Shown here piece after piece: positions 48,533-56,533 of a stretch of 64,000 nt of DNA; the stretch's first letter is position 1; every line of letters starts with the position of its first letter. The position numbers and the translations under genes are program-made. The stretch is from Methanobrevibacter millerae (lineage in GTDB: Archaea; Methanobacteriota; Methanobacteria; Methanobacteriales; Methanobacteriaceae): assembly GCF_900103415.1 (NCBI RefSeq), contig NZ_FMXB01000005.1, positions 23,319 through 87,318 on the forward strand, written 5' to 3'. The notes under the pieces were generated by a model. That model saw only the letters and a program-made list of their open reading frames with translations. It made no database searches and had not been told where the DNA came from.

Positions 48533-49045
48533 ATGGATGCAATTATTAACGAATACAAAAAATATGGCGTAGACAGATTCTACAAGCTCCACGGCCATTA
48601 TTATGAAAACCCTCACAAGGACATTGTTGAAAGTCTATTGCGTGAAGCAAGAACTCAATGGAAGGTTGAAGGAAATATTCTGGATTTGTGCTGTGGAAGC
48701 GGCGAGGTATCCAATATCTTTAGTGATTGCAATGTTGAAGGAATCGATCCATACACTAAAGAGCTTTACGAAGCCAATACAAATAATAATTGCAGAGAAA
48801 TGACATTCAAAGACATTGTGCAACATGGATTGGAAAGGCAATACGATTTTGTAATCTGTTCATATGCAATGCACTTGTGTGAAAAATCCATGCTTCCGAT
48901 GCTCCTTTATCGCATCAGCGAATCCAGCGATAATTTAGTCATTATTACACCACATAAAAAACCAAACTGTAACGGAGATTTCTTTAAAGAAAGCAAAAGA
49001 ATGAAAAAAGAAAGGACACTTATGATTTGGTATAAGAATTTCTAG
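48533..49045 (+). CDS. Class I SAM-dependent methyltransferase
   Basis: About 170 residues from the ATG at 48533 with GGTGAT upstream. Motif I is ILDLCCGSGEVSNIF (near residue 43), and VICSYAMHLC is motif IV. An N-terminal HYYENPHKDIVESLL precedes the fold. Substrate unknown; it resembles small-molecule methyltransferases. Confidence 0.85.
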   Translation: MDAIINEYKKYGVDRFYKLHGHYYENPHKDIVESLLREARTQWKVEGNILDLCCGSGEVSNIFSDCNVEGIDPYTKELYEANTNNNCREMTFKDIVQHGLERQYDFVICSYAMHLCEKSMLPMLLYRISESSDNLVIITPHKKPNCNGDFFKESKRMKKERTLMIWYKNF

Positions 49046-49051
49046 TCAATG

Positions 49052-49083
49052 AAAGCTTTTGCTTTATGTCATTTATTAATATG
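49052..49083 (+). promoter_or_regulatory. Palindrome-TATA promoter motif
   Basis: AAAGCTTTTGCTTTA then TGTCATTTATTAATATG, starting 7 bases after the methyltransferase stop. It drives the 53-aa ORF and TPR gene. Confidence 0.65.
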
Positions 49084-49115
49084 TTTAATGAAACTAGAAA
49101 ACAGGTGTTGAAGAA

Positions 49116-49277
49116 ATGATTAACATTAGCAAAAGCAATCATCATAATCCCACTTGGGACAGCCTAGGATTATTTATAACAAAAAGCATGCCAAAACTAA
49201 TCATTAACCTTCTTTTTATTTCTTTAAAACCATTACTTTTTTTAAAAAATAACGATAACACAGGGATAACATGTTAG
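49116..49277 (+). CDS. Small protein, 53 aa, unknown
   Basis: ATG with CAGGTG upstream, encoding MINISKSNHHNPTWDSLGLF... with a hydrophobic centre (LIINLLFISLKPLLFL). Its stop overlaps the TPR start by a few bases, an arrangement that suggests coupled translation. A motif-type promoter lies 33 bases before it. Confidence 0.5.
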   Translation: MINISKSNHHNPTWDSLGLFITKSMPKLIINLLFISLKPLLFLKNNDNTGITC

Positions 49278-50230
49278 AAGATTATATTAATGAAAAAATC
49301 TCTGAAGCCAGAGAATTAATGCAAAACGATACCGATAAAGCTTTGAAAATTTATGACGAACTATTAGAAATCGAACCGGACAACATTAATGCGCTGAACG
49401 GCAAAGGATCAGCTTTAATGAAAGTGAATAAATACGATGAGGCTAATGAATACTTCGATAAATCCCTTTCGATTTGTGAAAATTCTTCTGCATTTTTAAA
49501 TAAAGGCATTATCTTTAAACACCTGAAAGAAAATGAACAGGCAATATTTTATTTTGACAAGGCCTGTGAAATTAACCCGAACCTGGAAAACATCATAACT
49601 CTTCTCAAAAATGAAATCACCACTTCAACAGATACGATTAATCTAAACGAATTTAATGACGAGGCCTCCGAACTGATTAAAAAAGGCATCGAATTGAAAA
49701 ATGAAAGCAAATTATGGGACAGTCTTGAAGCATTTCTAAAAGCCATTGAAGCGGATTCCACATGTGAAAGTGAAGTCAACAGGCTGATAGATGAAATCAA
49801 AAATACCTTTGAAAAGGAATTCATATACAATGATGAAGAATTTGACATGGACAATAAGATTGATCGGATAAAAATGCAGGCAATCAGGTCGTTGGTGAAA
49901 GAAAACGACCCTTCCAAAACGTTGACCCTGATGAATATTGTCCTAGAAGTTGATAAAAATGATTTGAATACGCTGAATCATAAAGGAGGGGTGCTGTTTA
50001 TCTTTAACGAATATCAAAAAGCTATTGATTGTTTTGATAAATGCTTGAGCATAGATAAATGTTATTACTGTGCCCTTTTTAACAAAGGAATCGTGCTGCG
50101 GATAATGAATAAATTGCCCGAAGCACTAAGCTGTTTTGATGAACTTTTAAAAATGCCACAATATTCAAATAAAGTAAAGCCATACCATCTGGAAATATTA
50201 ACCAAACTTAACCAAAACCCAATACCCTGA
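49271..50230 (+). CDS. Tetratricopeptide repeat protein
   Basis: 319 residues with about six TPR units (ALKIYDELLEIEPDNINALNGKGSALMKV, IDCFDKCLSIDKCYYCALFNKG). It is cytoplasmic with no other domain. TPR proteins act as scaffolds; partners are unknown. Translational coupling with the 53-aa ORF. Confidence 0.88.
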   Translation: MLEDYINEKISEARELMQNDTDKALKIYDELLEIEPDNINALNGKGSALMKVNKYDEANEYFDKSLSICENSSAFLNKGIIFKHLKENEQAIFYFDKACEINPNLENIITLLKNEITTSTDTINLNEFNDEASELIKKGIELKNESKLWDSLEAFLKAIEADSTCESEVNRLIDEIKNTFEKEFIYNDEEFDMDNKIDRIKMQAIRSLVKENDPSKTLTLMNIVLEVDKNDLNTLNHKGGVLFIFNEYQKAIDCFDKCLSIDKCYYCALFNKGIVLRIMNKLPEALSCFDELLKMPQYSNKVKPYHLEILTKLNQNPIP

Positions 50231-50407
50231 CTCCTTTTGCCCCAAAAACTCATTTTGAAAAAATCCTCATATAAACAAAAAGCTTTAACCCATTTTTATA
50301 TAACTTTGACCATACCATTAACTGTAAAGCTAAATTAAATAAAAAGGACGCTATCATACTGAAACGATGTAAATCGACTCTTTTCACAACAACTGATAAA
50401 GTTAATG

Positions 50408-50438
50408 AAAGCAAAAGCTTTACGCGATTTATATATGA
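50408..50438 (+). promoter_or_regulatory. Palindrome-TATA promoter motif
   Basis: AAAGCAAAAGCTTTA then CGCGATTTATATATG. It precedes the 39-codon ORF at 50470. A weaker AAAGCTTT copy with TTTTATATAA lies near 50280. Confidence 0.65.
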
Positions 50439-50469
50439 TTCGAATTAAATTAGTATACAGATGATAATT

Positions 50470-50620
50470 ATGAATATTAAAAGTCCATGTTGTATTAAAT
50501 CTATTTGTAATAGGTGTAATATTGTATCTATGTGGAAGTGCAGCAGGTATTGGTTTAAGTCCAACATTGGGCTTTATACCACACGATAATATACTTTTCC
50601 TTAACCTTCCATCATCATAG
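50470..50620 (+). CDS. Small ORF, possibly frameshifted membrane peptide
   Basis: The ATG at 50470 opens 39 codons ending at 50589 (MNIKSPCCIKSICNRCN, six Cys). An overlapping frame to 50620, lacking a start, encodes a far more protein-like hydrophobic stretch (VHVVLNLFVIGVILYL). Removing one A from the AAAA at 50479-50482 would join the start to it. Either a Cys-rich peptide or a frameshifted membrane peptide; low certainty. Confidence 0.35.
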
Positions 50621-50635
50621 TCATTTTATCACACC

Positions 50636-50694
50636 AATAGCTTATCAGATTATCCGATAATCTTTTAAGCTATTGCATTACAAGCAGATTTTTT
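50636..50694 (+). terminator. Long hairpin with T-run
   Basis: AATAGCTTA..AGATTAT-CCG-ATAATCT..TAAGCTATT folds into a 16-bp stem with a 2x2 internal loop. A T-run follows at 50689. It lies just before the tRNA cluster. Confidence 0.6.
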
Positions 50695-50705
50695 AAATGA
50701 AATTT

Positions 50706-50779
50706 AACGGGGTGGTGTAGTCTGGAATCATCAAAGGCTCATGCCCCCTAGATCACCGGTTCAAATCCAGTCCCCGTTA
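50706..50779 (+). tRNA. tRNA-like with CAU anticodon (Met), several mismatches
   Basis: Acceptor AACGGGG/CCCCGTT with discriminator A, T loop TTCAAAT. Anticodon loop CTCATGC gives CAT, but the stem AAAGG/CCCCT has two A-C oppositions. T stem ACCGG/CCAGT has one C-A. It could be a decayed copy or an odd Met tRNA; the D arm resembles GGTGTAG-type tRNAs. Confidence 0.5.
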
Positions 50780-50794
50780 CTTTAACAATCATAT

Positions 50795-50867
50795 ATGGTC
50801 TTGTAGTTTAATCAGGTAAAACACCCGACTGTTAATCGGGCATTATGGGTTCGAGTCCTTTCAAGAC
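50795..50867 (+). tRNA. tRNA-Asn (GUU)
   Basis: Acceptor GGTCTTG/CAAGACC with discriminator G; anticodon stem CCCGA/TCGGG with loop CTGTTAA. The T stem ATGGG/CCTTT has one T-T and a G-T. Confidence 0.88.
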
Positions 50868-50919
50868 CGTTTTAAGAGTAAAATCTTAAAAAAAAATACA
50901 TTTCCATAATATAATCTCC

Positions 50920-50949
50920 AGAATTGGAGTAATACACCGCTCCAATTCT
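50920..50949. repeat. Inverted repeat between tRNA-Asn and tRNA-Cys
   Basis: AGAATTGGAG and CTCCAATTCT form a perfect 10-bp stem with a 10-base loop. It may end the Asn transcript or act in processing. Confidence 0.5.
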
Positions 50950-50959
50950 AATATACATG

Positions 50960-51030
50960 GCGGCATGACCGACTGGCGAAGGTGCTTGGCTGCAAACCAA
51001 GTTTGTTCCTGTTCGATTCAGGATGCCGCA
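50960..51030 (+). tRNA. tRNA-Cys (GCA)
   Basis: Acceptor GCGGCAT/ATGCCGC, anticodon stem CTTGG/CCAAG with loop CTGCAAA, T stem TCCTG/CAGGA. Confidence 0.94.
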
Positions 51031-51050
51031 TTTTAAAAAAGAGATAATAT

Positions 51051-51123
51051 GGGTCTGTGGCCTAGATGGTAAGGCGCATTGCTGATAACGATGAGACCGT
51101 GGGTTCGAATCCCGCCAGACCCC
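51051..51123 (+). tRNA. tRNA-Ile (GAU)
   Basis: Acceptor GGGTCTG/CAGACCC; anticodon stem CATTG/CGATG with loop CTGATAA. The base after the acceptor is C. Confidence 0.93.
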
Positions 51124-51190
51124 CTTAAGTATTGAAAAACATGCTTAAAAATTTTTTCTGCCATATTGAAATTTTCTAAAAAATAGAGTG

Positions 51191-51230
51191 AATATATCTA
51201 AGCATTGATTACAATGCTTTTAGATATATT
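51191..51230. terminator. Hairpin between tRNA-Ile and phosphatase gene
   Basis: AATATATCTAAGCATTG-ATTA-CAATGCTTTTAGATATATT pairs over the whole length with a 2-base bulge. It sits between convergent transcription units, so a shared terminator is plausible. Confidence 0.55.
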
Positions 51231-51240
51231 TTAAAAAAAA

Positions 51241-51747
51241 TTAACTTTTTTTAGCCTTATTGGATAAATATTTTGAATAGCCATTTTCATCCAAATCAAT
51301 AAGGACATCTACTTTGTTACAGCCTATTTTTTCAGCAACTTTTTCCAAAGCCTCTTTTATCTCCAAAAAGCAATAATCATAATCATCATAATCACCACCA
51401 ATCGGATCTTTAATGTCCAAATCGTCATATCCTCCGGCATACTCCTTAATGGTATATACATTCAAATCAGGATAATATCTTTTCAAATCATTTCTGTGTC
51501 CCACTGTTGCTGTCAGGACCAAATCCATTTCAAAGACATCCAACTCATTGATATTTGTGGTTTTATGATTATTTATATTAATATTATGTCTAGAACATAC
51601 ACTTATTGCATGATTAGAAGCGCTTCCGCCGGAAAATGTAGAAACTCCTGCAGAATAAACTTCAATACCTTCAACCATGCTTTTAAATATTCCTTCAGCC
51701 ATAGCACTTCTGCATGTGTTTCCCGTACAAACAAACAATATTTTCAT
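51241..51747 (-). CDS. Low-molecular-weight phosphotyrosine phosphatase-like
   Basis: About 168 residues from the ATG at 51747 with GGGGGAG upstream. P-loop CTGNTCRSAMAEG (canonical), acid loop IKDPIGGDYDDYD, plus a basic C-terminal tail. It follows its paralogue (51790) by 42 bases. Confidence 0.9.
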   Translation of the reverse strand: MKILFVCTGNTCRSAMAEGIFKSMVEGIEVYSAGVSTFSGGSASNHAISVCSRHNININNHKTTNINELDVFEMDLVLTATVGHRNDLKRYYPDLNVYTIKEYAGGYDDLDIKDPIGGDYDDYDYCFLEIKEALEKVAEKIGCNKVDVLIDLDENGYSKYLSNKAKKS

Positions 51748-51789
51748 ATTACTCCCCCTTGCCTTATTCATATGATTATTTTTTTTCAA

Positions 51790-52242
51790 TCATTCGCAAT
51801 CCTCATCTACCAATTCGCCATGGGCTTCAATAATCCTTTCCAAAACCTCTTTAATTTCAAAATAGCAGACTACATAGTCTCCCAAACCGCCGTCTGAGGG
51901 ATCATCAATATCCAAATCATCACAGGCTCCACCATACTCTTTAATTGTATATGCATTTACATTGGGATATAGTTTTCTTATCTTATCCCTGTTGGATACT
52001 GTGGCGGTTAAAAGCAAATCGGCATTTTCAAAATCAACGTCACAGATATTGGTTGTCCTGAAATCCGTCAAATCAATGCCGTGTTTTCTGCAAACAAGAA
52101 TGGCATATTCATCGGCCTTTTCGCCGGAATATGTGGAAAAGCCCGCTGAAGAAACATCAATATCCCTCAGCATATCTTTAAATAACGCTTCGGCCATCGG
52201 GCTTCTTGAAGTGTTTCCGCTGCAGAGAAAAATTATTTTCAT
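51790..52242 (-). CDS. Low-molecular-weight phosphotyrosine phosphatase-like
   Basis: About 150 residues. P-loop CSGNTSRSPMAEAL and the acid loop IDDPSDGGLGDY. Similar to the other two copies. It starts right after the nucleotidyltransferase and is probably co-transcribed with it. Confidence 0.9.
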   Translation of the reverse strand: MKIIFLCSGNTSRSPMAEALFKDMLRDIDVSSAGFSTYSGEKADEYAILVCRKHGIDLTDFRTTNICDVDFENADLLLTATVSNRDKIRKLYPNVNAYTIKEYGGACDDLDIDDPSDGGLGDYVVCYFEIKEVLERIIEAHGELVDEDCE

Positions 52243-52246
52243 CATA

Positions 52247-52996
52247 TCAACCTATAATTTCCTGAAATATTCTATTGTAATCGTCGATGTTTCTTTTTGG
52301 ACCTTCAACCTTGTTCTTGCTAAATTCGCCAAGTGATTTTACAATCCAATCATGAATCATATTCAATTGCCCGTCGCTGACTTTCTCAAGGGTCAGATTG
52401 GAGTAGTTTTCGCTCAGCGCCAAAAATGCTTTTTTCAATTCCCCGTCAACCCCGCTCAAATCAACTATTTCAATGAAGCCCATAGGAGGCAAAATGCCCT
52501 CATCAAGCAATTTCCATGCAAGGTTGCATCTGATTACATAGAGCATTTTTTTAACCGTCCCCGCATCCCTCAAGTCCTTGCCTTTAACAAATCTCTTGTT
52601 GGTATTATATGCAAGGCCGTAATAGTGGTGCTTCAGTATTTCCGGATTGAAATCGGGCAAATCCCTGAATATTCCGATTTCGTCTTTGACGTATATTATT
52701 GGAGATATTGTCCATTCCCTTAAGTTCGGATTGCTTTTGAAATGCAGGTACAATGCCTTTTTGACATCCCAGCCGACAAAATCAAAGAGCCCGTCATTGG
52801 ATTGTATGACATCAACAAACCTGTTCAGAATTAGATAATCATTGATGTCATTGCGCTTGTAGATGAATCTTACGTCATAATCGGAATTCCTGTTTGAGTG
52901 GCCCCATGCCCTTGAACCGGATTCGACAGCAAATAAAATTGAGACATTATTCTCTTTTTCAATTTCATTCAACTTTTTTAATATTTCATTTTTCAT
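52247..52996 (-). CDS. RlaP-type predicted nucleotidyltransferase (PF10127)
   Basis: About 249 residues. Pol-beta superfamily motif ESGSRAWGHSNRNSDYDVRFIY (about 25-45), helical C-terminal half. ATG at 52996 with AGGTGA. RlaP (RNA ligase-associated) proteins are often linked to RNA ligases, which is interesting with rtcB-like in the same region. Substrate unknown. Confidence 0.85.
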   Translation of the reverse strand: MKNEILKKLNEIEKENNVSILFAVESGSRAWGHSNRNSDYDVRFIYKRNDINDYLILNRFVDVIQSNDGLFDFVGWDVKKALYLHFKSNPNLREWTISPIIYVKDEIGIFRDLPDFNPEILKHHYYGLAYNTNKRFVKGKDLRDAGTVKKMLYVIRCNLAWKLLDEGILPPMGFIEIVDLSGVDGELKKAFLALSENYSNLTLEKVSDGQLNMIHDWIVKSLGEFSKNKVEGPKRNIDDYNRIFQEIIG

Positions 52997-53030
52997 GAAA
53001 TTCACCTGATTGAATATTTGATTGAAAATG

Positions 53031-53060
53031 TATTTAACTTACCTAAAGCCTTTCATTTAC
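53031..53060 (-). promoter_or_regulatory. Palindrome-TATA promoter motif
   Basis: On the minus strand AAAGGCTTT followed by AGGTAAGTTAAATA. It serves the nucleotidyltransferase-phosphatase run. Confidence 0.6.
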
Positions 53061-53075
53061 AAATGACGACTTTTA

Positions 53076-53105
53076 TAAAGTTTAAACTTTACGTGATTTA
53101 TATTA
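53076..53105 (+). promoter_or_regulatory. Palindrome-TATA promoter motif, perfect 16-bp
   Basis: TAAAGTTTAAACTTTA then CGTGATTTATATTA, about 55 bases before glmS. Confidence 0.7.
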
Positions 53106-53157
53106 CTTTAAGTATTAATTTAATTAATAATAAATAAAAATTTTTTGAGGTGATAAA

Positions 53158-54936
53158 ATGTGCGGAATTGTAGGATGCATATTAAAAGAAAATAATGATG
53201 TAGCACCAATATTATTTGAATGTATCTCAATGCTGGAATACAGGGGATATGATTCCATAGGCATGGCTACTTACGATAATGAAATAAACGTCAGAAAAGC
53301 AAAAGGAGACATCAAAACAGTAAACGGCAAACTGAATTTCAAAAACATGAAAGGATGTCTTGGAATTGCACACACAAGATGGGCATCAACAGGCAAGCCG
53401 ACAGATGAAAACGCCCATCCGCAGCTGGATGACAGCAAAAGCGTTGCGGTTGTCCACAACGGAACTTTGGAAAACTACTCCCAAATAAAGGAAGAACTGA
53501 TTGAAAAAGGCTATGAATTCAAATCAACAACAGACACAGAAGTCATTCCAAATCTTATCAGGGAATTCCTGGATGAAGGACTGAATATGGAGGATGCTGT
53601 CAGAAAGGCCGCCGGAAAGCTTAAGGGATCATATGCAATTGTTGCCTTTGCAAAAGACGAGCCGGGCAAGATTGTTGCAATCAGAAAGGGCTCACCTTTG
53701 ATTGTATCATACGGAAAGGAAGGCTATTTCGTTGCATCAGATACTCCGGCAGTGCTGAATCATGCCCGCAATATAATCAGGCCAAATGAAGGCGAAATCG
53801 CAATATTGACCAAAAATGGCATAGAAATTCATGATGAAAACGGCAAAAGCGTCAAATGGGAATCCAAATATATTGACTGGTCACCTGAAATGGCTCAAAA
53901 GGAAGGCTATGACCACTTCATGATTAAGGAAATCATAGAACAGTCAGATGCCGTTAAAAACACTCTGGGCCAAAAGGAAAACATCAAAAAAGTAATCGAA
54001 GAAATCGGAGATGTCAAAAGAATCTGCTTTGTTGCCTGCGGAACATCATACCATGCTTCAATAAGCGGAAAATACCTGATTGAGTCCCTTGCAGGTATTC
54101 CGACAGACGTCGTCATTGCCTCTGAAGCCAAATACACTGCAAAGACATGGAATGAGGATACTCTGGTGGTATTCATTTCACAGTCCGGCGAAACATACGA
54201 CTCACTCATGGCGCTTAAGCAGGCAAGAGAGACCTCCAAAACCTTAGCCGTCGTAAATGTAGCGGGATCAGCCATGACCGAAGAGGCCGATTTCGTAATC
54301 CAAACTCAGGCAGGTCCCGAAATAGGGGTTGCAGCAACAAAAACATACATTGCGCAGCTGACAGCCATTTACCTATTTGCAGGATTTTTGGCCGGAGAAG
54401 AAGATTTGATTGAACAATTGGAGAAGGTTCCAAAATACATCGATGAGGTGACAATCCAAAGGAAATACATCAAGGAGATATCCTCAAGATACGACTTTGC
54501 AGATGATGCATTCTTCCTTGGACGGGGATTCTCATATCCGATTGCCCTTGAAGGAGCATTGAAACTGAAGGAAATTACCTACATCCATGCCGAAGGATAT
54601 GCCGCAGGGGAATTGAAGCACGGGCCTCTCGCATTGATTGATGAGGACGTTCCTGTATTTGTAATCATCCCTCCTGGAGACGACTATGACAAGACAATGA
54701 CCAACCTGGAGGAAGTCAGGGCACGCGATGCCATCATTTTGAGTGTCGGAGCAAAAGGGGATGAAAGAATAGCTGAAAATTCAAGGATAGTCTTTGAAAT
54801 CGATCCTGAAGTAACAGACATTATCGCCCCATTGGTTTATATCGTGCCTTTACAGCTGATTTCATATTATGTGACACTTGACAAGGGCTATGATCCGGAC
54901 AAGCCAAGAAACCTTGCAAAAGTGATTACAGTATAG
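53158..54936 (+). CDS. glmS: Glutamine-fructose-6-phosphate aminotransferase (isomerizing)
   Basis: 592 residues, full length. An N-terminal Ntn glutaminase with Cys2 (MCGIVGC), RWAS and EHxN-type motifs is followed by two SIS domains (CGTSYHASISG near 293, SQSGETYDSL near 340) and the end DKPRNLAKVITV. It makes glucosamine-6-phosphate for UDP-GlcNAc. GAGGTGAT gives a strong ribosome site. The motif promoter is unusual for a housekeeping gene. Confidence 0.97.
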   Translation: MCGIVGCILKENNDVAPILFECISMLEYRGYDSIGMATYDNEINVRKAKGDIKTVNGKLNFKNMKGCLGIAHTRWASTGKPTDENAHPQLDDSKSVAVVHNGTLENYSQIKEELIEKGYEFKSTTDTEVIPNLIREFLDEGLNMEDAVRKAAGKLKGSYAIVAFAKDEPGKIVAIRKGSPLIVSYGKEGYFVASDTPAVLNHARNIIRPNEGEIAILTKNGIEIHDENGKSVKWESKYIDWSPEMAQKEGYDHFMIKEIIEQSDAVKNTLGQKENIKKVIEEIGDVKRICFVACGTSYHASISGKYLIESLAGIPTDVVIASEAKYTAKTWNEDTLVVFISQSGETYDSLMALKQARETSKTLAVVNVAGSAMTEEADFVIQTQAGPEIGVAATKTYIAQLTAIYLFAGFLAGEEDLIEQLEKVPKYIDEVTIQRKYIKEISSRYDFADDAFFLGRGFSYPIALEGALKLKEITYIHAEGYAAGELKHGPLALIDEDVPVFVIIPPGDDYDKTMTNLEEVRARDAIILSVGAKGDERIAENSRIVFEIDPEVTDIIAPLVYIVPLQLISYYVTLDKGYDPDKPRNLAKVITV

Positions 54937-54937
54937 T

Positions 54938-54970
54938 CATGAAGTCTGTTTGGCTTCATGATTTTTCTTA
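54938..54970 (+). terminator. glmS terminator-like hairpin
   Basis: CATGAAG...CTTCATG (9-base loop) followed by ATTTTTCTTATTTT right after the stop. The 289 bases from glmS to the next gene hold nothing else I can support. Confidence 0.55.
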
Positions 54971-55225
54971 TTTTAAATTAAAGCTTGATTTTATTATGTA
55001 TTATAAGGATTACTCTCAGAATAGTTTAAATAAATGAAACTAAATCATTGCTAATATCTACAATCTAAATCAATTATAAAATGAAAAATAGAAGATTTAA
55101 TGTAAATTATGTTAAATTAACAATAAAAATGAGAAAATACAGTTTTTTCAATGAATTTTATGAACAAAGCACCTTGTAAAATTTAAATAAATTGATGTAT
55201 AAATACACATTTAGAGGGTATTAAA

Positions 55226-56233
55226 ATGAATATTCTTGAAAAAGCCACAATTCTTTACTGCAGATATACACCCACTTGGAAGGAAATTAAATCAATTAAT
55301 AATAACTATCATCTATTAGACATTGCATTAACTAATAAAATATGGTTTTTTCAAGGTTTGGCTCTTAATTTAATAAACAATGATTATGATTTAGGTGATA
55401 TTGACATATCTCTGGATAATCCTAACCCACAATATTTTTTTGCTAGTTTTAATAGATATCCTTTTAATTTTAATTATTCTGAAAATTTCCCAAAGTTTTG
55501 CGAGGAATTGAAATCCAAATTTCAAAAAGGTCAAAAATACAAATCTGAATATGTTTGGGAATTTGCAAAAGCAGTTTTAAAAGAAACATTAGAAAAAACC
55601 AATGCTGAAAAGTTAGATGAAGTCCATGATGAAAAGGCATTAGTTGATATTGCTTTGACAACTTATAATAAAGATGTACGTTGTAAAATTGTCAATAAAT
55701 ATGGCTTTGAATTATTTTCATATATTGCAAGACAAAGATTAGGTTATAATATCTCAAAAGGTTACATCAAAAATTATCAAAAGCAAAATACCTTAAAATA
55801 TATTGCTTTAAATGACCCCAACAAATATGTCCGGTTAAAAGCTATTGAGAACATGACTGATAATGATATTTTATATGGAATGATTGAAACAGACATTAGT
55901 GAAGAATTCAAAACAAAATGCGTAAATAATATGACCGATAAAATGCTATTAAACAAAATAAAACAACATAGCTATCTCCATTATCCTCTTTGTATTGATG
56001 ATAGATTAGAAAAATTAAATAATAATGAAATTAAAACTCAATCATCAATCGAGCATTCCATTAGTTTGGATGAAGTGGATAAATCAATTAAAAACTCACT
56101 TTTTGCTGATGAATCCATTTTAGAACACATCATAAACAATTCATCAAAAGCGCTCCAAATTCAAGCGTCAAATAAACTTAAAAATCAATATAAACTAGTA
56201 AAACATAGCGGAAAAATAATCGCTATTAAATAA
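55226..56233 (+). CDS. Hypothetical protein with HEAT-like repeats
   Basis: 335 residues. N-terminal ~110 residues unrecognised. From about 115, helical repeats such as LVDIALTTYNKDVRCKIVNKYG and LKYIALNDPNKYVRLKAIENM resemble HEAT-type units and those in the gene at 58536. It has GAGGG upstream. Codon use is very AT-rich. Function unknown. Confidence 0.7.
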   Translation: MNILEKATILYCRYTPTWKEIKSINNNYHLLDIALTNKIWFFQGLALNLINNDYDLGDIDISLDNPNPQYFFASFNRYPFNFNYSENFPKFCEELKSKFQKGQKYKSEYVWEFAKAVLKETLEKTNAEKLDEVHDEKALVDIALTTYNKDVRCKIVNKYGFELFSYIARQRLGYNISKGYIKNYQKQNTLKYIALNDPNKYVRLKAIENMTDNDILYGMIETDISEEFKTKCVNNMTDKMLLNKIKQHSYLHYPLCIDDRLEKLNNNEIKTQSSIEHSISLDEVDKSIKNSLFADESILEHIINNSSKALQIQASNKLKNQYKLVKHSGKIIAIK

Positions 56234-56533
56234 TTATAATAGAAGTGAATCTTCCTTTTGCATGATTATGGGTTAACCCATAGGATTGCTGAAATTGACT
56301 GCATGATATACATCCATACTTTAAATCAGATGTAAAAAATAAAATGGATTGAATTAATGTAAGCCATACTAAATTAAATAACAGATTATATAAGGAAATC
56401 AAAAAATTAGCAATTGTGCTTGCAAATATCTGCAATGAATTTTTATTGGAAAACTTTAGTCCAGATATTTAAAGATTCGAATTCACTTGTTTTAAATACT
56501 CCCATCAACAAAATAATTATAAATGTGATTGAT

